Source: Jatrophihabitans sp. (GTDB lineage: Bacteria; Actinomycetota; Actinomycetes; Mycobacteriales; Jatrophihabitantaceae). From it: 33,273 bases of DNA. The notes beneath the pieces are model-generated. The model did not search any database. It had not been told where the DNA came from and saw only the letters and a program-made list of their open reading frames with translations. Shown in pieces: positions 14,764 to 22,686 of this stretch. The translations under genes and the position numbers were made by a program. Each line of letters begins with the position of its first letter. Position 1 is the stretch's first letter. The stretch spans positions 1 to 33,273 of the forward strand of contig DASWNX010000043.1 of NCBI GenBank assembly GCA_036399055.1. Direction: 5' to 3'.

Positions 14764-16401
14764 GTGAGCGCAACGATCCTGGTCACCGACGCCAGCGCCG
14801 CCTATGGCTCGCGCTGGCTGTTTCGCGGCCTGGACATGGTCATCGCGCCGGGCGCGGTGATCGGGCTGGTAGGGCCCAACGGCGCAGGCAAGACCACCTT
14901 GTTGCGGATGCTGGCCGGGCTGGCGCAACCGGAGACCGGCTCGATCACCCGGGTGCCGGCCGAGGCGAGCGTCGGGTACCTGGCGCAGGAGCCCGACCGG
15001 CGCGCCGGTGAGACGCTGGCGGCGTTCCTCGGCCGTCGAACCGGGGTGAGCCGGGCCACCGAGGCGATGCAGCGGACGGCTGCCGCGCTGGCGGACGGCC
15101 CACAGGCCGAGGCCGACTACTCGGCCGCCTTCGACCGCTGGCTGGCGCTGGGCGGCGCGGACCTGGAAGACCGGGTGCCCGCCGTGCTGGCCCAGCTCGG
15201 CCTCGACACCGGCCCCCAAGCGGAGATGACCTCGCTGTCCGGCGGCCAGGCCGCCCGGGCGGCGCTGGCCTCGTTGTTGCTGGCGCGCTTTGACGTCTTC
15301 GCTCTGGACGAGCCGACCAACGACCTGGATCTGGCAGGCCTGGAACTGCTGGAGCGGTTCGTGAGCTCCCAACGTGCCGGGCAGGTGATCGTCAGCCACG
15401 ACCGGGAGTTCTTGGCCCGCACCGCCACCGAGATCGTCGAGCTCGACCTGGCGCAGCAGCAGATCACCCACTACGCCGGCGGCTACCAGTCCTACCTCGA
15501 GGAGCGGGCGATCGCCCGGCGCAGGGCTCGCGAAGCCTTCGAGGAGAACGCCGAACGGCGCCAGGATCTCCATGACCGGGCCCGGATGCAGCGCAACTGG
15601 CTGGAGAGCGGCACCCGCAACGCCCGGCGCAAGGCCGGCAAGGACCCGGACAAGATCAGCCGCAAGTTCCAGCAGGAGAGCACCGAGAAGCAGGCTGCCA
15701 AGGCCCGCCAGACCGAGCGCCTGCTGCAGCGGCTGGAGGTGGTGGAGGAGCCGCGCAAGGAGTGGGAGCTGCGGCTGGAGATCGCCGCCGCGCCCCGCTC
15801 GGGCTCGGTGGTGGCAGTTCTGGACCAGGCGGTCGTCTCGCGCGGGACGTTCCGGTTGGGGCCGGTGAGCCTGCAGGTCGACTGGGCTGACCGCATCGCG
15901 ATCACCGGCGCCAACGGCAGCGGCAAGACCACCTTGCTAGCGGCGCTGCTGGGGCGGCTTGCACTGTCTGAAGGCCGCCAGCACCTCGGCGCCAACGTCG
16001 TGGTGGGTGAGATCGACCAGGCTCGGGCACTGCTCGGCCGGGACGAGACCCTGCCGCTGGCCTTCGGCCGGCTGCTGCCGGACTGGCCCGACGCCGACAT
16101 CCGGACGTTGCTGGCCAAGTTCGGCCTGCGAGCCGCGCACGCCGACCGGCCGGCCGGCACGCTGTCGCCGGGGGAGCGGACCCGGGCGGCGCTGGCGCTG
16201 CTGCAAGGGCGCGGGGTGAACCTGCTGGTGCTGGACGAGCCCACCAACCATCTGGACCTGCCGGCGATCGAGCAGTTGGAGCAGGCGCTGGAGAGCTATC
16301 CCGGCACCCTGCTGCTGGTCAGTCACGATCGCCGGCTGACCGAAGCCGTTCAGGTGAGCCGGCGGATAACGCTGGCTCACGGGGCGTTGACCCTCAGCTG
16401 A
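14764..16401 (+). CDS. ABC-F family ATP-binding protein
   Basis: A 545 aa cytosolic protein with two ATP-binding cassettes and no membrane segments. Domain 1 has Walker A GPNGAGKTT (37-45), signature LSGGQ (about 159) and Walker B LDEPTNDLDL (about 181). Domain 2 has GANGSGKTT (about 382), LSPGER (about 467) and LDEPTNHLDL (about 494). Between them is a charged helical linker rich in Arg and Lys (about 250-340), the ribosome-contacting arm of ABC-F factors. Members act on the ribosomal E site, either in general translation or in antibiotic resistance; the sequence does not decide which. GTG 14764 is used because the first strand of the cassette (ATILVTDASAAYG) begins there and the upstream frame has no conserved character. 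Confidence 0.92.
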   Translation: MSATILVTDASAAYGSRWLFRGLDMVIAPGAVIGLVGPNGAGKTTLLRMLAGLAQPETGSITRVPAEASVGYLAQEPDRRAGETLAAFLGRRTGVSRATEAMQRTAAALADGPQAEADYSAAFDRWLALGGADLEDRVPAVLAQLGLDTGPQAEMTSLSGGQAARAALASLLLARFDVFALDEPTNDLDLAGLELLERFVSSQRAGQVIVSHDREFLARTATEIVELDLAQQQITHYAGGYQSYLEERAIARRRAREAFEENAERRQDLHDRARMQRNWLESGTRNARRKAGKDPDKISRKFQQESTEKQAAKARQTERLLQRLEVVEEPRKEWELRLEIAAAPRSGSVVAVLDQAVVSRGTFRLGPVSLQVDWADRIAITGANGSGKTTLLAALLGRLALSEGRQHLGANVVVGEIDQARALLGRDETLPLAFGRLLPDWPDADIRTLLAKFGLRAAHADRPAGTLSPGERTRAALALLQGRGVNLLVLDEPTNHLDLPAIEQLEQALESYPGTLLLVSHDRRLTEAVQVSRRITLAHGALTLS

Positions 16402-16456
16402 TCGGCGAGCCACGGCCAGCGGTGGTGGCCCGCCCACAAATAAAGGCTCCGTTAGG

Positions 16457-16462
16457 TAGCCT
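16457..16462 (+). promoter_or_regulatory. Putative -10 (TAGCCT), leaderless start of the phosphodiesterase gene
   Basis: TAGCCT followed by GGGCGG and then GTG 16469. Almost the same string, TAGCCT-GGGCGGC-ATG, precedes alkB on the other strand. No ribosome-binding site is present. Confidence 0.5.
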
Positions 16463-16468
16463 GGGCGG

Positions 16469-17992
16469 GTGCCTTTCGACCACCACCTGAGCCGGCGTTC
16501 GATGCTGGGTGCGCTCGGCGGTCTCGGCCTGCTGGCCGCCTGCTCGCCGACGGCCGATCCCACCAGCCCGGTGCCCGGCGCGGCCGGCGCGAGCGCGACC
16601 CGGACGACCGCCAGCTCCGGCCCGGTGACGGCGCGATCGTGGATCGCCACCCGCGGCAAGCCGTTCTACATCGCCCACCGCGGCGCCGGCGACGTCTATC
16701 CCGAGCACAGCCTGCCCAGCTACCGCGCGGCGGTGGAACTGGGCGCCCCGTGCCTGGAGGTCAGCGTCAACATGACCTCCGACGGCGTGCTCATCTGCCT
16801 GCACGACCTGAGCTATGACCGCACCACCACCGGCAAGGGGTTGGTGGCCGGCCAGCCGTCCTCGGTGCTGTCCACGATCAGAGTCCGGCAACCGCAACTG
16901 GGCCCGGCCTGGACGCGCGAACCGCTGCCCGTGGTCCCCCGGCTGGAGACGGTGCTGGCCGAGTTCGGCGGCAAGGTGGTGATCTGCCTGGAAGCCAAGG
17001 ACGACAGGGCCTACCCGGCGATGATGGCGATGGTGACCCGGCTCGGATTGCTCGACACCGTGATCGTCAAGGCCTATCACACCAGCGTGCGGATACCGCA
17101 GGCCAAGAAGACCGGCCTGCCGGTGTTCTCCTATCTCAGCCCGGCCGACATGAACGAGCCCACCATCGCCGCGGCGGCCCGCAAGCTGGACCGCAACGAC
17201 CTGCTGGTGCTGCCCTACGACACCGGCGACTACGTGACCTACTACCCGGACGCGCTGATCGCCGCCGCCAAGGCGCACGGCGTGCCGTTGGTGGTCTACC
17301 CCATCCATCGACGCGCTGACGCCGCGCACTACTTCAAGCTCGGTGTGAGCGGGGCGGTCACCTCCGACTACGGCTACACCGCCACCGACACCGCCGCCAC
17401 CACCTCCGACAACTGGGCCAGCAAGCGGATCTCGTCGGGGGAGAAGCCGAAGATGCCCGACAGCAGGTCGCTGGCCGGCGCCTGGACCGCGCTGAACGAG
17501 CTGACCCTGGGATCTGAGGACAAGCGGCAGTTCATCACCCTGGGCCAGCTCAGCCCCATCGCCGCGGCGGCCTCGCACTATCGGCTGACGTTCTCCGCCG
17601 CCTGGGACCGGTTGCCCGCCGACCCGTCGGCCGTGCTGTCGCTGGCCTTCTGCCATCTCGATGACCGCTATTACGAGGATGGCCTGAGCCTGAGCGAGGG
17701 CTACCACGCCACCATGTCGCCGGACGGCACGCTGCGGATCTACCGGCACGGCCCGTCCGCGCCGCAGGAACTGCTCGGCCAGGCCAAGACGCCGCCGGTG
17801 CAGGCCGGTCAGTGGGCCACCCTGCGGTTGGACGTCTCGCCCCAGGCGTTGATCTGGCGGCGCGGGGACCTGTTCGACACCGCGCAGGTCGTGGTGCACG
17901 ACTCGGCTGTGCGCGGCGGCTATGTGGCGATCGGCCGGTCCAGCGCCGACCCCCGAGCGGCGCTGGCGCTGCGCGAGTTCTCGGTCGGCTAG
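16469..17992 (+). CDS. Exported glycerophosphodiester phosphodiesterase-like lipoprotein
   Basis: A 507 aa protein. SRRSMLGALGGLGLLAAC (8-25) is a twin-arginine signal with a lipobox, so a Tat-exported lipoprotein is likely. The TIM-barrel GDPD domain (about 65-335) shows AHRGAGDVYPEHS with H70, R71 and E79, the catalytic HD pair H112-D113, and E175 in ICLEAK. The ExD metal motif normally following reads LEVS: E97 is present, but the Asp is Ser99. About 165 further residues follow, rich in beta-type sequence, probably a ligand-binding jelly-roll domain. The family hydrolyses glycerophosphodiesters to glycerol 3-phosphate and an alcohol outside the membrane. The missing metal ligand leaves activity uncertain. 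Confidence 0.85.
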   Translation: MPFDHHLSRRSMLGALGGLGLLAACSPTADPTSPVPGAAGASATRTTASSGPVTARSWIATRGKPFYIAHRGAGDVYPEHSLPSYRAAVELGAPCLEVSVNMTSDGVLICLHDLSYDRTTTGKGLVAGQPSSVLSTIRVRQPQLGPAWTREPLPVVPRLETVLAEFGGKVVICLEAKDDRAYPAMMAMVTRLGLLDTVIVKAYHTSVRIPQAKKTGLPVFSYLSPADMNEPTIAAAARKLDRNDLLVLPYDTGDYVTYYPDALIAAAKAHGVPLVVYPIHRRADAAHYFKLGVSGAVTSDYGYTATDTAATTSDNWASKRISSGEKPKMPDSRSLAGAWTALNELTLGSEDKRQFITLGQLSPIAAAASHYRLTFSAAWDRLPADPSAVLSLAFCHLDDRYYEDGLSLSEGYHATMSPDGTLRIYRHGPSAPQELLGQAKTPPVQAGQWATLRLDVSPQALIWRRGDLFDTAQVVVHDSAVRGGYVAIGRSSADPRAALALREFSVG

Positions 17993-18008
17993 GGCCGCCC
18001 CCTCGTTA

Positions 18009-18025
18009 TTGCAACAGACTTGCAA
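18009..18025 (+). promoter_or_regulatory. Nur (nickel-responsive Fur-family) operator
   Basis: TTGCAA-CAGAC-TTGCAA matches the Streptomyces Nur box, tTGCaa-N5-ttGCAA, at all twelve positions. It lies 71 bases upstream of the nickel/cobalt permease. The right half-site doubles as a possible -35 for a -10 TAGCGT at 18044-18049 (18-base spacer), so bound Nur-Ni would block the promoter. Confidence 0.8.
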
Positions 18026-18043
18026 GAAGGTCTGGGCCAGCGA

Positions 18044-18049
18044 TAGCGT
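18044..18049 (+). promoter_or_regulatory. Putative -10 (TAGCGT) of the NiCoT gene
   Basis: TAGCGT lies 18 bases after the right TTGCAA of the Nur box, which would serve as a -35. It leaves a leader of about 40 bases before ATG 18096. Confidence 0.4.
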
Positions 18050-18095
18050 CGACTCCAGCCGCCGCCGCGGCGAGAACGCTAGTGAAAGCGCGGTA

Positions 18096-19262
18096 ATGAC
18101 CAGAGCCACCTCGGTTCCGCAGCCACCAGCCAGCACCGTCCCCGCTTTCCAGCGGATCAGGTTCACCCGCGCCGAGGTGGTGCGGCTGCTGGGGCTGTTC
18201 GGCTTCATCGCCGCGTTGCACGTCGCCGGCTTCGGGTTGTTCTTCTACTACAACTCCCAGCCGCAGTTCCACTCACTCAGTGACGGCAAGGGCAATCTGG
18301 TGTTCGCCGGCGCCGCCGCGCTGGCCTACGGCTTCGGCCTGCGGCATGCCTTCGACGCCGACCACATCAGCGCGATCGACGACACCACCCGGTACCTGCT
18401 GCAGAAGGGCAAGCAGCCGCTCGGGGTCGGGTTCTTCTTCTCCCTCGGCCACTCCACCATCGTGCTGGCGCTCTCGATCGGGGTCGCCTTCGCCGCCAAG
18501 GCCGCCAGCCGGTTCCAAGCCAGTTTCGCCGGCACAGGTGGCATCATCGGCACCCTGGTGTCGGCGTCCTTCCTCTACCTGCTCGCCGGGTTGAACCTCG
18601 TCGTCCTGATCGGAATCGTCAAGATGTGGCGCCAGGCCAAGCTCGGGCGGTACCAGCCCGAGGAGTTGGACGTGCTGCTGGCCAACCGGGGTTTGATGAA
18701 CCGGATCTTCCGAGGCCGCTACAACAAGTTCATCAACCACTCGTGGCAGATGTACCCGGTCGGCGTCCTCTTCGGGCTGGGCTTCGACACCGCGACCGAG
18801 GTGGCCGTCCTCGGCCTGTCGGCCACCGCCGCGGTGGGCGTGGGCGCAGGCGGCGCCTCGCTGCCCCCGCTGGCGATCCTGTCGCTGCCGCTGCTGTTCG
18901 CGGCCGGCATGTCCCTGATGGACACCATCGACGGGGTGTTCATGAGCAAGGCCTACAGCTGGGCGTTCGTGACCCCGATCCGCAAGATCTACTACAACAT
19001 CACCACCACCGGGCTGTCGATCTTCGTGGCGTTCGTGATCGGCTCGATCCAGGTGGTGGGGCTGCTCTCGGAGAAGTTGGAGCTGACCGGGCAGCCCTGG
19101 GACCTGGTAAACGGCATCAACCTCAACACCGCCGGCCAGCTGATCGTGGTGGTCTTCCTGCTGGTGTGGGTCGGCGCCGTCGCCTATTACAAGCTGGCCA
19201 GGGTCGACGAGCGCTACGCCGGCCTCACCCGCGAATCAGGTCCGCTGGACTCAGCCGGCTGA
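18096..19262 (+). CDS. Nickel/cobalt permease, NiCoT family
   Basis: A 388 aa membrane protein with about eight hydrophobic segments. The family signature RHAFDADHISAIDDTTR (the HX4DH metal motif in TM2) is intact, as are LGFDTATEV and GMSLMDTIDGVFMSKAY further on. It is a secondary, high-affinity importer of Ni2+ or Co2+, which feeds urease, hydrogenase, Ni-superoxide dismutase or cobalamin synthesis; none of these is in the window. ATG 18096 is chosen because the frame upstream has no membrane-protein character. The Nur operator upstream points to nickel as the physiological substrate. Confidence 0.95.
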   Translation: MTRATSVPQPPASTVPAFQRIRFTRAEVVRLLGLFGFIAALHVAGFGLFFYYNSQPQFHSLSDGKGNLVFAGAAALAYGFGLRHAFDADHISAIDDTTRYLLQKGKQPLGVGFFFSLGHSTIVLALSIGVAFAAKAASRFQASFAGTGGIIGTLVSASFLYLLAGLNLVVLIGIVKMWRQAKLGRYQPEELDVLLANRGLMNRIFRGRYNKFINHSWQMYPVGVLFGLGFDTATEVAVLGLSATAAVGVGAGGASLPPLAILSLPLLFAAGMSLMDTIDGVFMSKAYSWAFVTPIRKIYYNITTTGLSIFVAFVIGSIQVVGLLSEKLELTGQPWDLVNGINLNTAGQLIVVVFLLVWVGAVAYYKLARVDERYAGLTRESGPLDSAG

Positions 19263-19311
19263 GCGGGGATCGGCCGTCCGGTCCAGGGGCGGCAGGTGGG
19301 CTGTCGCGACG

Positions 19312-19530
19312 TCAGAAGTGATTGTGACGCCGCGGCTTGTCGAAGAAGCGCTCAGGCAGCGGCCGGGTGGCTGGACTTCTGCCGTAAGCCGCCTGCTCGA
19401 TCTCTGAGGCCAGCTCCGGATCATGGCCTCGCAACCGGTCGATGTGCCGTTGCCGGCGGCTCATCGCCCAGTAGCGAGCCACTGCCACCGGCAGTGAGAG
19501 AGCCACACACATCCAAAATAAAAGCCACAT
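19312..19530 (-). CDS. Small single-pass membrane protein, paralogue of the one at 20338-20559
   Basis: A 72 aa protein from the second in-frame ATG, which has GGGGACGGG just before it and aligns with the start of its paralogue; the first ATG at 19542 would add four residues. MWLLFWMCVALSLPVAVA is a transmembrane helix, followed by a charged cytoplasmic tail. The tail ends in RFFDKPRRHNHF, which matches RSFEKPRNRTHY at the end of the other small protein. Function unknown; not a family I recognise. It lies 121 bases beyond alkB on the same strand. Confidence 0.7.
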   Translation of the reverse strand: MWLLFWMCVALSLPVAVARYWAMSRRQRHIDRLRGHDPELASEIEQAAYGRSPATRPLPERFFDKPRRHNHF

Positions 19531-19651
19531 ACCCGTCCCCATCGGTCAAAACGGCATCAGTGCATCGCAGGGTAGCAGCGCGGCGGTCGTCTCGGTCGGG
19601 ACTCGCGGCCCCCAGGCCTGGCGCCGGCTCCTGCGGGACCCAGGCTGGGGG

Positions 19652-20314
19652 TCAGCGGACCCCGCGGGGCCGGAACTGGATGCTGATCCGCGGGCCGACG
19701 GGCTTGCTGGTCTTGGGCACGGCGTGCTCCCAGGTGCGCTGGCAGCTGCCGCCCATCACGACCAGGTCGCCGTGGCCGAGGTTGTGCCGGAGAACACCGC
19801 CGGAAGCGCTGCTGTCACCGGTGCTGCCGACCGTGCCTGGCCTGGGCCGCAGCAGCAGTTGCCGGGGCGCGCCGACCGACAGGATCGCGACCATGGTGTC
19901 CTCGGTGCGGCTGCGCCCGATCCGGTCGCCGTGCCAGGCCACGCTGTCACGGCCGTCGCGGTACAGGCACAGCCCGGCCGTGCGAAACGGCTCACCGAGC
20001 TCGTCGGCGTAGTGAGCGCCGAGCCGCTCACGAGCCTCCTCCAGCACCGGGTGCGGCAACGGCGCGTCCTCGTCGTAGAAGCTGAGCAGCCGGGGGACCG
20101 CCACGATCCGCTGGTACATCTCGCGCTCCTCGGCGTGCCAGGGCACCGACTCGAGCAGGAAGTCGAACAGCGCGTCGGCGCCGGCCAACCAGCCGGGACG
20201 GACGTCCACCCAGGCGCCCGCGCTCAGCGCTCGCCTGGTGACTGCGCCGCCGAGCGGGCCGAGCGAGATGTCGTCGGCGAGGTCCAGGAGTGAGGCCTGC
20301 AGCGCTGCGGACAT
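19652..20314 (-). CDS. alkB: AlkB-type alpha-ketoglutarate-dependent dioxygenase
   Basis: A 220 aa protein of the AlkB family, which removes methyl lesions from DNA or RNA bases by oxidation. CLYRDGRDSVAWHGDR carries the H128-x-D130 iron motif. H197 in WEHAVPK is the distal ligand. R209 and R215 in PRISIQFRP match the RxxxxxR motif that binds 2-oxoglutarate and the substrate. RLLSFYDEDAPLPHPVL resembles the nucleotide-recognition lid. ATG 20314 has TAGCCT seven bases upstream and no ribosome-binding site, suggesting leaderless transcription. It is flanked on the same strand by two paralogous small membrane proteins. Whether repair is linked to them is unknown. Confidence 0.92.
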   Translation of the reverse strand: MSAALQASLLDLADDISLGPLGGAVTRRALSAGAWVDVRPGWLAGADALFDFLLESVPWHAEEREMYQRIVAVPRLLSFYDEDAPLPHPVLEEARERLGAHYADELGEPFRTAGLCLYRDGRDSVAWHGDRIGRSRTEDTMVAILSVGAPRQLLLRPRPGTVGSTGDSSASGGVLRHNLGHGDLVVMGGSCQRTWEHAVPKTSKPVGPRISIQFRPRGVR

Positions 20315-20321
20315 GCCGCCC

Positions 20322-20327
20322 AGGCTA
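20322..20327 (-). promoter_or_regulatory. Putative -10 (TAGCCT), leaderless start of alkB
   Basis: On the minus strand TAGCCT is followed by GGGCGGC and ATG 20314, nearly identical to the element upstream of the phosphodiesterase gene at 16457. It falls in the 23-base gap after the small membrane protein gene, so alkB may be transcribed independently of it. Confidence 0.45.
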
Positions 20328-20337
20328 CACCGCTAAA

Positions 20338-20559
20338 TCAATAGTGTGTTCGATTGCGGGGCTTCTCAAAGGAGCGGTCACGCATCGGCAGGGCGGCCTC
20401 ACTGGCGGAGTAGGCCACCTGAGAGACCGTCGCCTCGCGTTGGGCGTCGATGTTGTAGGACCGGCCGACGCCGCCCCGCTTGCGCCCGGCGGTCACTGCC
20501 CAGCCCAGAATCAGCACCACTGGCGCCGCCGGGGGAACCCACCACAGCCAGTACCACAT
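20338..20559 (-). CDS. Small single-pass membrane protein, paralogue of the one at 19312-19530
   Basis: A 73 aa protein from an ATG preceded by GGGGG, giving MWYWLWWVPPAAPVVLILGW, a Trp-rich transmembrane segment. A TTG start at 20592 would add 11 residues, but the chosen start aligns with the paralogue, which also begins MW. The cytoplasmic tail contains GVGRSYNIDAQREATVSQVAYSA and ends in RSFEKPRNRTHY. Its length, topology and C-terminal motif match the protein downstream of alkB. Function unknown. Confidence 0.68.
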   Translation of the reverse strand: MWYWLWWVPPAAPVVLILGWAVTAGRKRGGVGRSYNIDAQREATVSQVAYSASEAALPMRDRSFEKPRNRTHY

Positions 20560-20678
20560 GTCGCCCCCGATCCCCATCCCGATAGGTGTCAAAGCAGGCT
20601 AACAGGACGCCGTCGTCGGCAGGCGGGGGTCGCGTCAGCGATCCAAGCCACGGCGTACCGCGCCTCCGGGGCAGGCAG

Positions 20679-20684
20679 TAACGT
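20679..20684 (+). promoter_or_regulatory. Possible -10 (TAACGT) of the Nif3-like gene
   Basis: TAACGT lies eight bases before GTG 20693; no Shine-Dalgarno sequence is seen. Weaker case than the other leaderless candidates because the spacing is slightly long and the start codon is uncertain. Confidence 0.3.
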
Positions 20685-20692
20685 TGCCAGCC

Positions 20693-21862
20693 GTGCCGAG
20701 CCCTGCCCATGCGCCCAGTCTCGCCGATGTCCTCGCCGCCCTGGACGGCTGGTACCCACCGGCCACCGCCGAATCCTGGGACGCGGTCGGGTTGACCTGC
20801 GGCGATCGGGGCGACCGGATCGAGCGCGTCCTGCTGGCGGTCGACTGCGTCCCGGCGACGGTGGCCGAAGCGGTCGAGTCCGAGGCGCAGTTGCTGATCA
20901 CCCACCACCCGTTGCTGCTCACCGGCGTGCACGGCGTGCCCGCCGATGATCCCAAAGGCGCCCTGGTGCACCGGATGATCCGGGCCGGCGTCGCGCACTT
21001 CGTCGCCCACACCAACGCCGACATCGCTGCCGACGGGGTGTCGCAGGCGCTAGCCGACTGCCTGGGCCTGCGCGCCACCGCGCCGTTGTCGCCGGCTTCG
21101 ACCCCGGCCCTGGACCACCTGACCGTGTACGTGCCTGCCGCCGACTGCGACCGGCTGATCAGCGCCCTGATCGAGGCCGGCGCCGGCGCGGTCGGCGACT
21201 ACGACCAGTGCACCTTCACGGTGTCGGGCCAGGGCAGCTACCGGCCGCTGCCCGGCGCCGACCCGGCCGACGGCGAGATCGGCGTGCTGACCCGCAAGAG
21301 CGAGCAGGCGCTGTCGGTGGTGCTGCCCAGGCCCCGACGCGCCGCCGTGCTGGCGGCGATGCGCCAGGCCCATCCGTATGAAGAGGTGGCGTTCACGCTG
21401 ACCGAGCAGCCGGCGTTGGACGCCGACACCGGCGCCGGCCGGATCGGGCAACTGGCAGAGCCGATGACGCTGCGGGAGTTCACGAGCTACGTCGCGGACC
21501 GGTTGCCCAGCACCGTGTGGGGGGTCCGGGCATCGGGGCGGCCGGACCAGCTGGTCTCCACGGTGGCGGTCTGCGGCGGCTCCGGCGCGTCCTACACCGA
21601 GCTGGCGCGGGCCCGTGGCGCCGACGTGTACCTGACCTCGGACCTCAAGCATCACAGCACGGTGGAGGCGGTCACCGAACGCGCTGACCTCGCCGCCGGC
21701 GCGGACCCCGACGCGCGGCTGGCACTGGTCGACGCGGCGCACTGGGCGACCGAGTGGCCCTGGCTGCCGGTGGCCGCCGGGCTGCTGCGCCAGCGATTCG
21801 GCGGCCTCGACGTCGCCGTCTCCACCGCGGTCACCGACCCCTGGACCCTGCATGCAGGCTGA
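20693..21862 (+). CDS. Nif3-like dinuclear metal centre protein
   Basis: A protein of about 389 aa of the Nif3/YbgI family. LLITHHPLLL gives the paired His metal ligands, HTNAD the next, and GGSGASYTELARARGADVYLTSDLKHH plus DAAHWATEW the C-terminal half of the dinuclear site. An inserted middle domain (about 120-235) is typical of the longer Gram-positive members. Molecular role unsettled; often annotated as GTP cyclohydrolase I type 2. The start is uncertain: GTG 20693 is preferred, TTG 20684 would add three residues. Followed by the zinc-ribbon and RNase H/CobC genes in the same order as mycobacterial Rv2230c-Rv2229c-Rv2228c. Confidence 0.92.
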   Translation: MPSPAHAPSLADVLAALDGWYPPATAESWDAVGLTCGDRGDRIERVLLAVDCVPATVAEAVESEAQLLITHHPLLLTGVHGVPADDPKGALVHRMIRAGVAHFVAHTNADIAADGVSQALADCLGLRATAPLSPASTPALDHLTVYVPAADCDRLISALIEAGAGAVGDYDQCTFTVSGQGSYRPLPGADPADGEIGVLTRKSEQALSVVLPRPRRAAVLAAMRQAHPYEEVAFTLTEQPALDADTGAGRIGQLAEPMTLREFTSYVADRLPSTVWGVRASGRPDQLVSTVAVCGGSGASYTELARARGADVYLTSDLKHHSTVEAVTERADLAAGADPDARLALVDAAHWATEWPWLPVAAGLLRQRFGGLDVAVSTAVTDPWTLHAG

Positions 21863-21945
21863 CTGTCACACTTGCTATCCGGGCCGAGTTCTCATCCGTT
21901 CTGCCTGTCTGACCGTGAATCCGCCAGAAAGGGCTAGCTCACCAC

Positions 21946-22686
21946 GTGATCGCTGATCCCTTCGTCCAACTCCGGCTGCTGGATCTGCAGGCGGTCGACA
22001 CCGCCCTGGCCCAGCTGGCACACCGGCGCCGCAACCTGCCCGAGCTTGCCACCATCGCCGACTGCGACCAGCGTGCCTCCGGCGTCCGGTCCCAGCTGGT
22101 GGACGCTGAGACCTCGCTTGCCGACCTGGCCGCCGAGCAGCGCCGGCTGGAAGCCGACGTCGACAACGTCCGGCTCCGGGCCGACAAGGACCAGCGGCGG
22201 ATGGCCGCCTCCGGAGTGCCGGCCAAGGAGATCGCCGGCCTGCAGCACGAGGTCACCTCGCTGGCCCGCCGGCAGGGCGTCCTGGAGGACGAGCTGCTGG
22301 AGCTGATGGAGACGCGCGAGACAGCCGAGGCGCAGGTCAGCCGGCTGCAGTCGGAGTTGCAGGCGATCCTCGCCGAACGAGCCACCGCCGAGGCAGCCCG
22401 CGACGAGGTGTTCGGCGAGATCGACGACGCCCTCGCCAAGCGCCGCGCCGAGCGGGACCGGCTGGCGGGCACCCTGCCGGCTGACCTGCTGGGCCTCTAC
22501 GACAAGGTCCGTGAGTCCAGCGGCGGGGTCGGCGCGGCGATGCTGCGGCAACGCCGCTGTGAAGGCTGCCGGCTGGAGCTGTCCGGTTCGGAGCTGGGCG
22601 AGGTCCGGGCAGCCAAGGCCGAGGCCGTGGTGCGCTGTGACAACTGCCGGCGCATCCTGGTCCGCACCCACGAGTCGGGACTGTGA
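21946..22686 (+). CDS. Coiled-coil zinc-ribbon protein (Rv2229c-like)
   Basis: A 246 aa protein from GTG 21946. Residues about 10-190 form a long coiled-coil hairpin (many Leu, Glu and Arg heptads). A C4 zinc ribbon ends the chain: RRCEGCRLELSG and VRCDNCRRILVR. It belongs to the CT398/PF02591 family, conserved in bacteria but poorly understood. It overlaps the RNase H/CobC start by four bases (GTGA), so the two are translationally coupled. Conserved gene order with Nif3 suggests housekeeping RNA or translation work, but that is inference. Confidence 0.88.
   Translation: MIADPFVQLRLLDLQAVDTALAQLAHRRRNLPELATIADCDQRASGVRSQLVDAETSLADLAAEQRRLEADVDNVRLRADKDQRRMAASGVPAKEIAGLQHEVTSLARRQGVLEDELLELMETRETAEAQVSRLQSELQAILAERATAEAARDEVFGEIDDALAKRRAERDRLAGTLPADLLGLYDKVRESSGGVGAAMLRQRRCEGCRLELSGSELGEVRAAKAEAVVRCDNCRRILVRTHESGL

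Noticed and set aside
14557-15573. Long minus-strand open frame continuous with the SH3/NlpC-like gene
   Set aside because: It runs antisense through the ABC-F gene, whose motifs are unmistakable. The signal peptide and ribosome-binding site place the hydrolase start at 14556.
14764-16401. ABC-F gene as self-resistance for the NRPS product
   Set aside because: It lies more than 5 kb from the operon on the other strand, among housekeeping and transport genes, and the family also has general translation roles.
17993-18095. Cobalamin or nickel/cobalt riboswitch upstream of the NiCoT gene
   Set aside because: The region is only about 100 bases and has no B12 box or NiCo four-way junction signature; a Nur operator explains regulation.
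16394-18208. 604-codon minus-strand open frame
   Set aside because: Antisense to the phosphodiesterase gene; no recognisable motif and typical shadow composition (Gly, Arg, Gln, His-rich).
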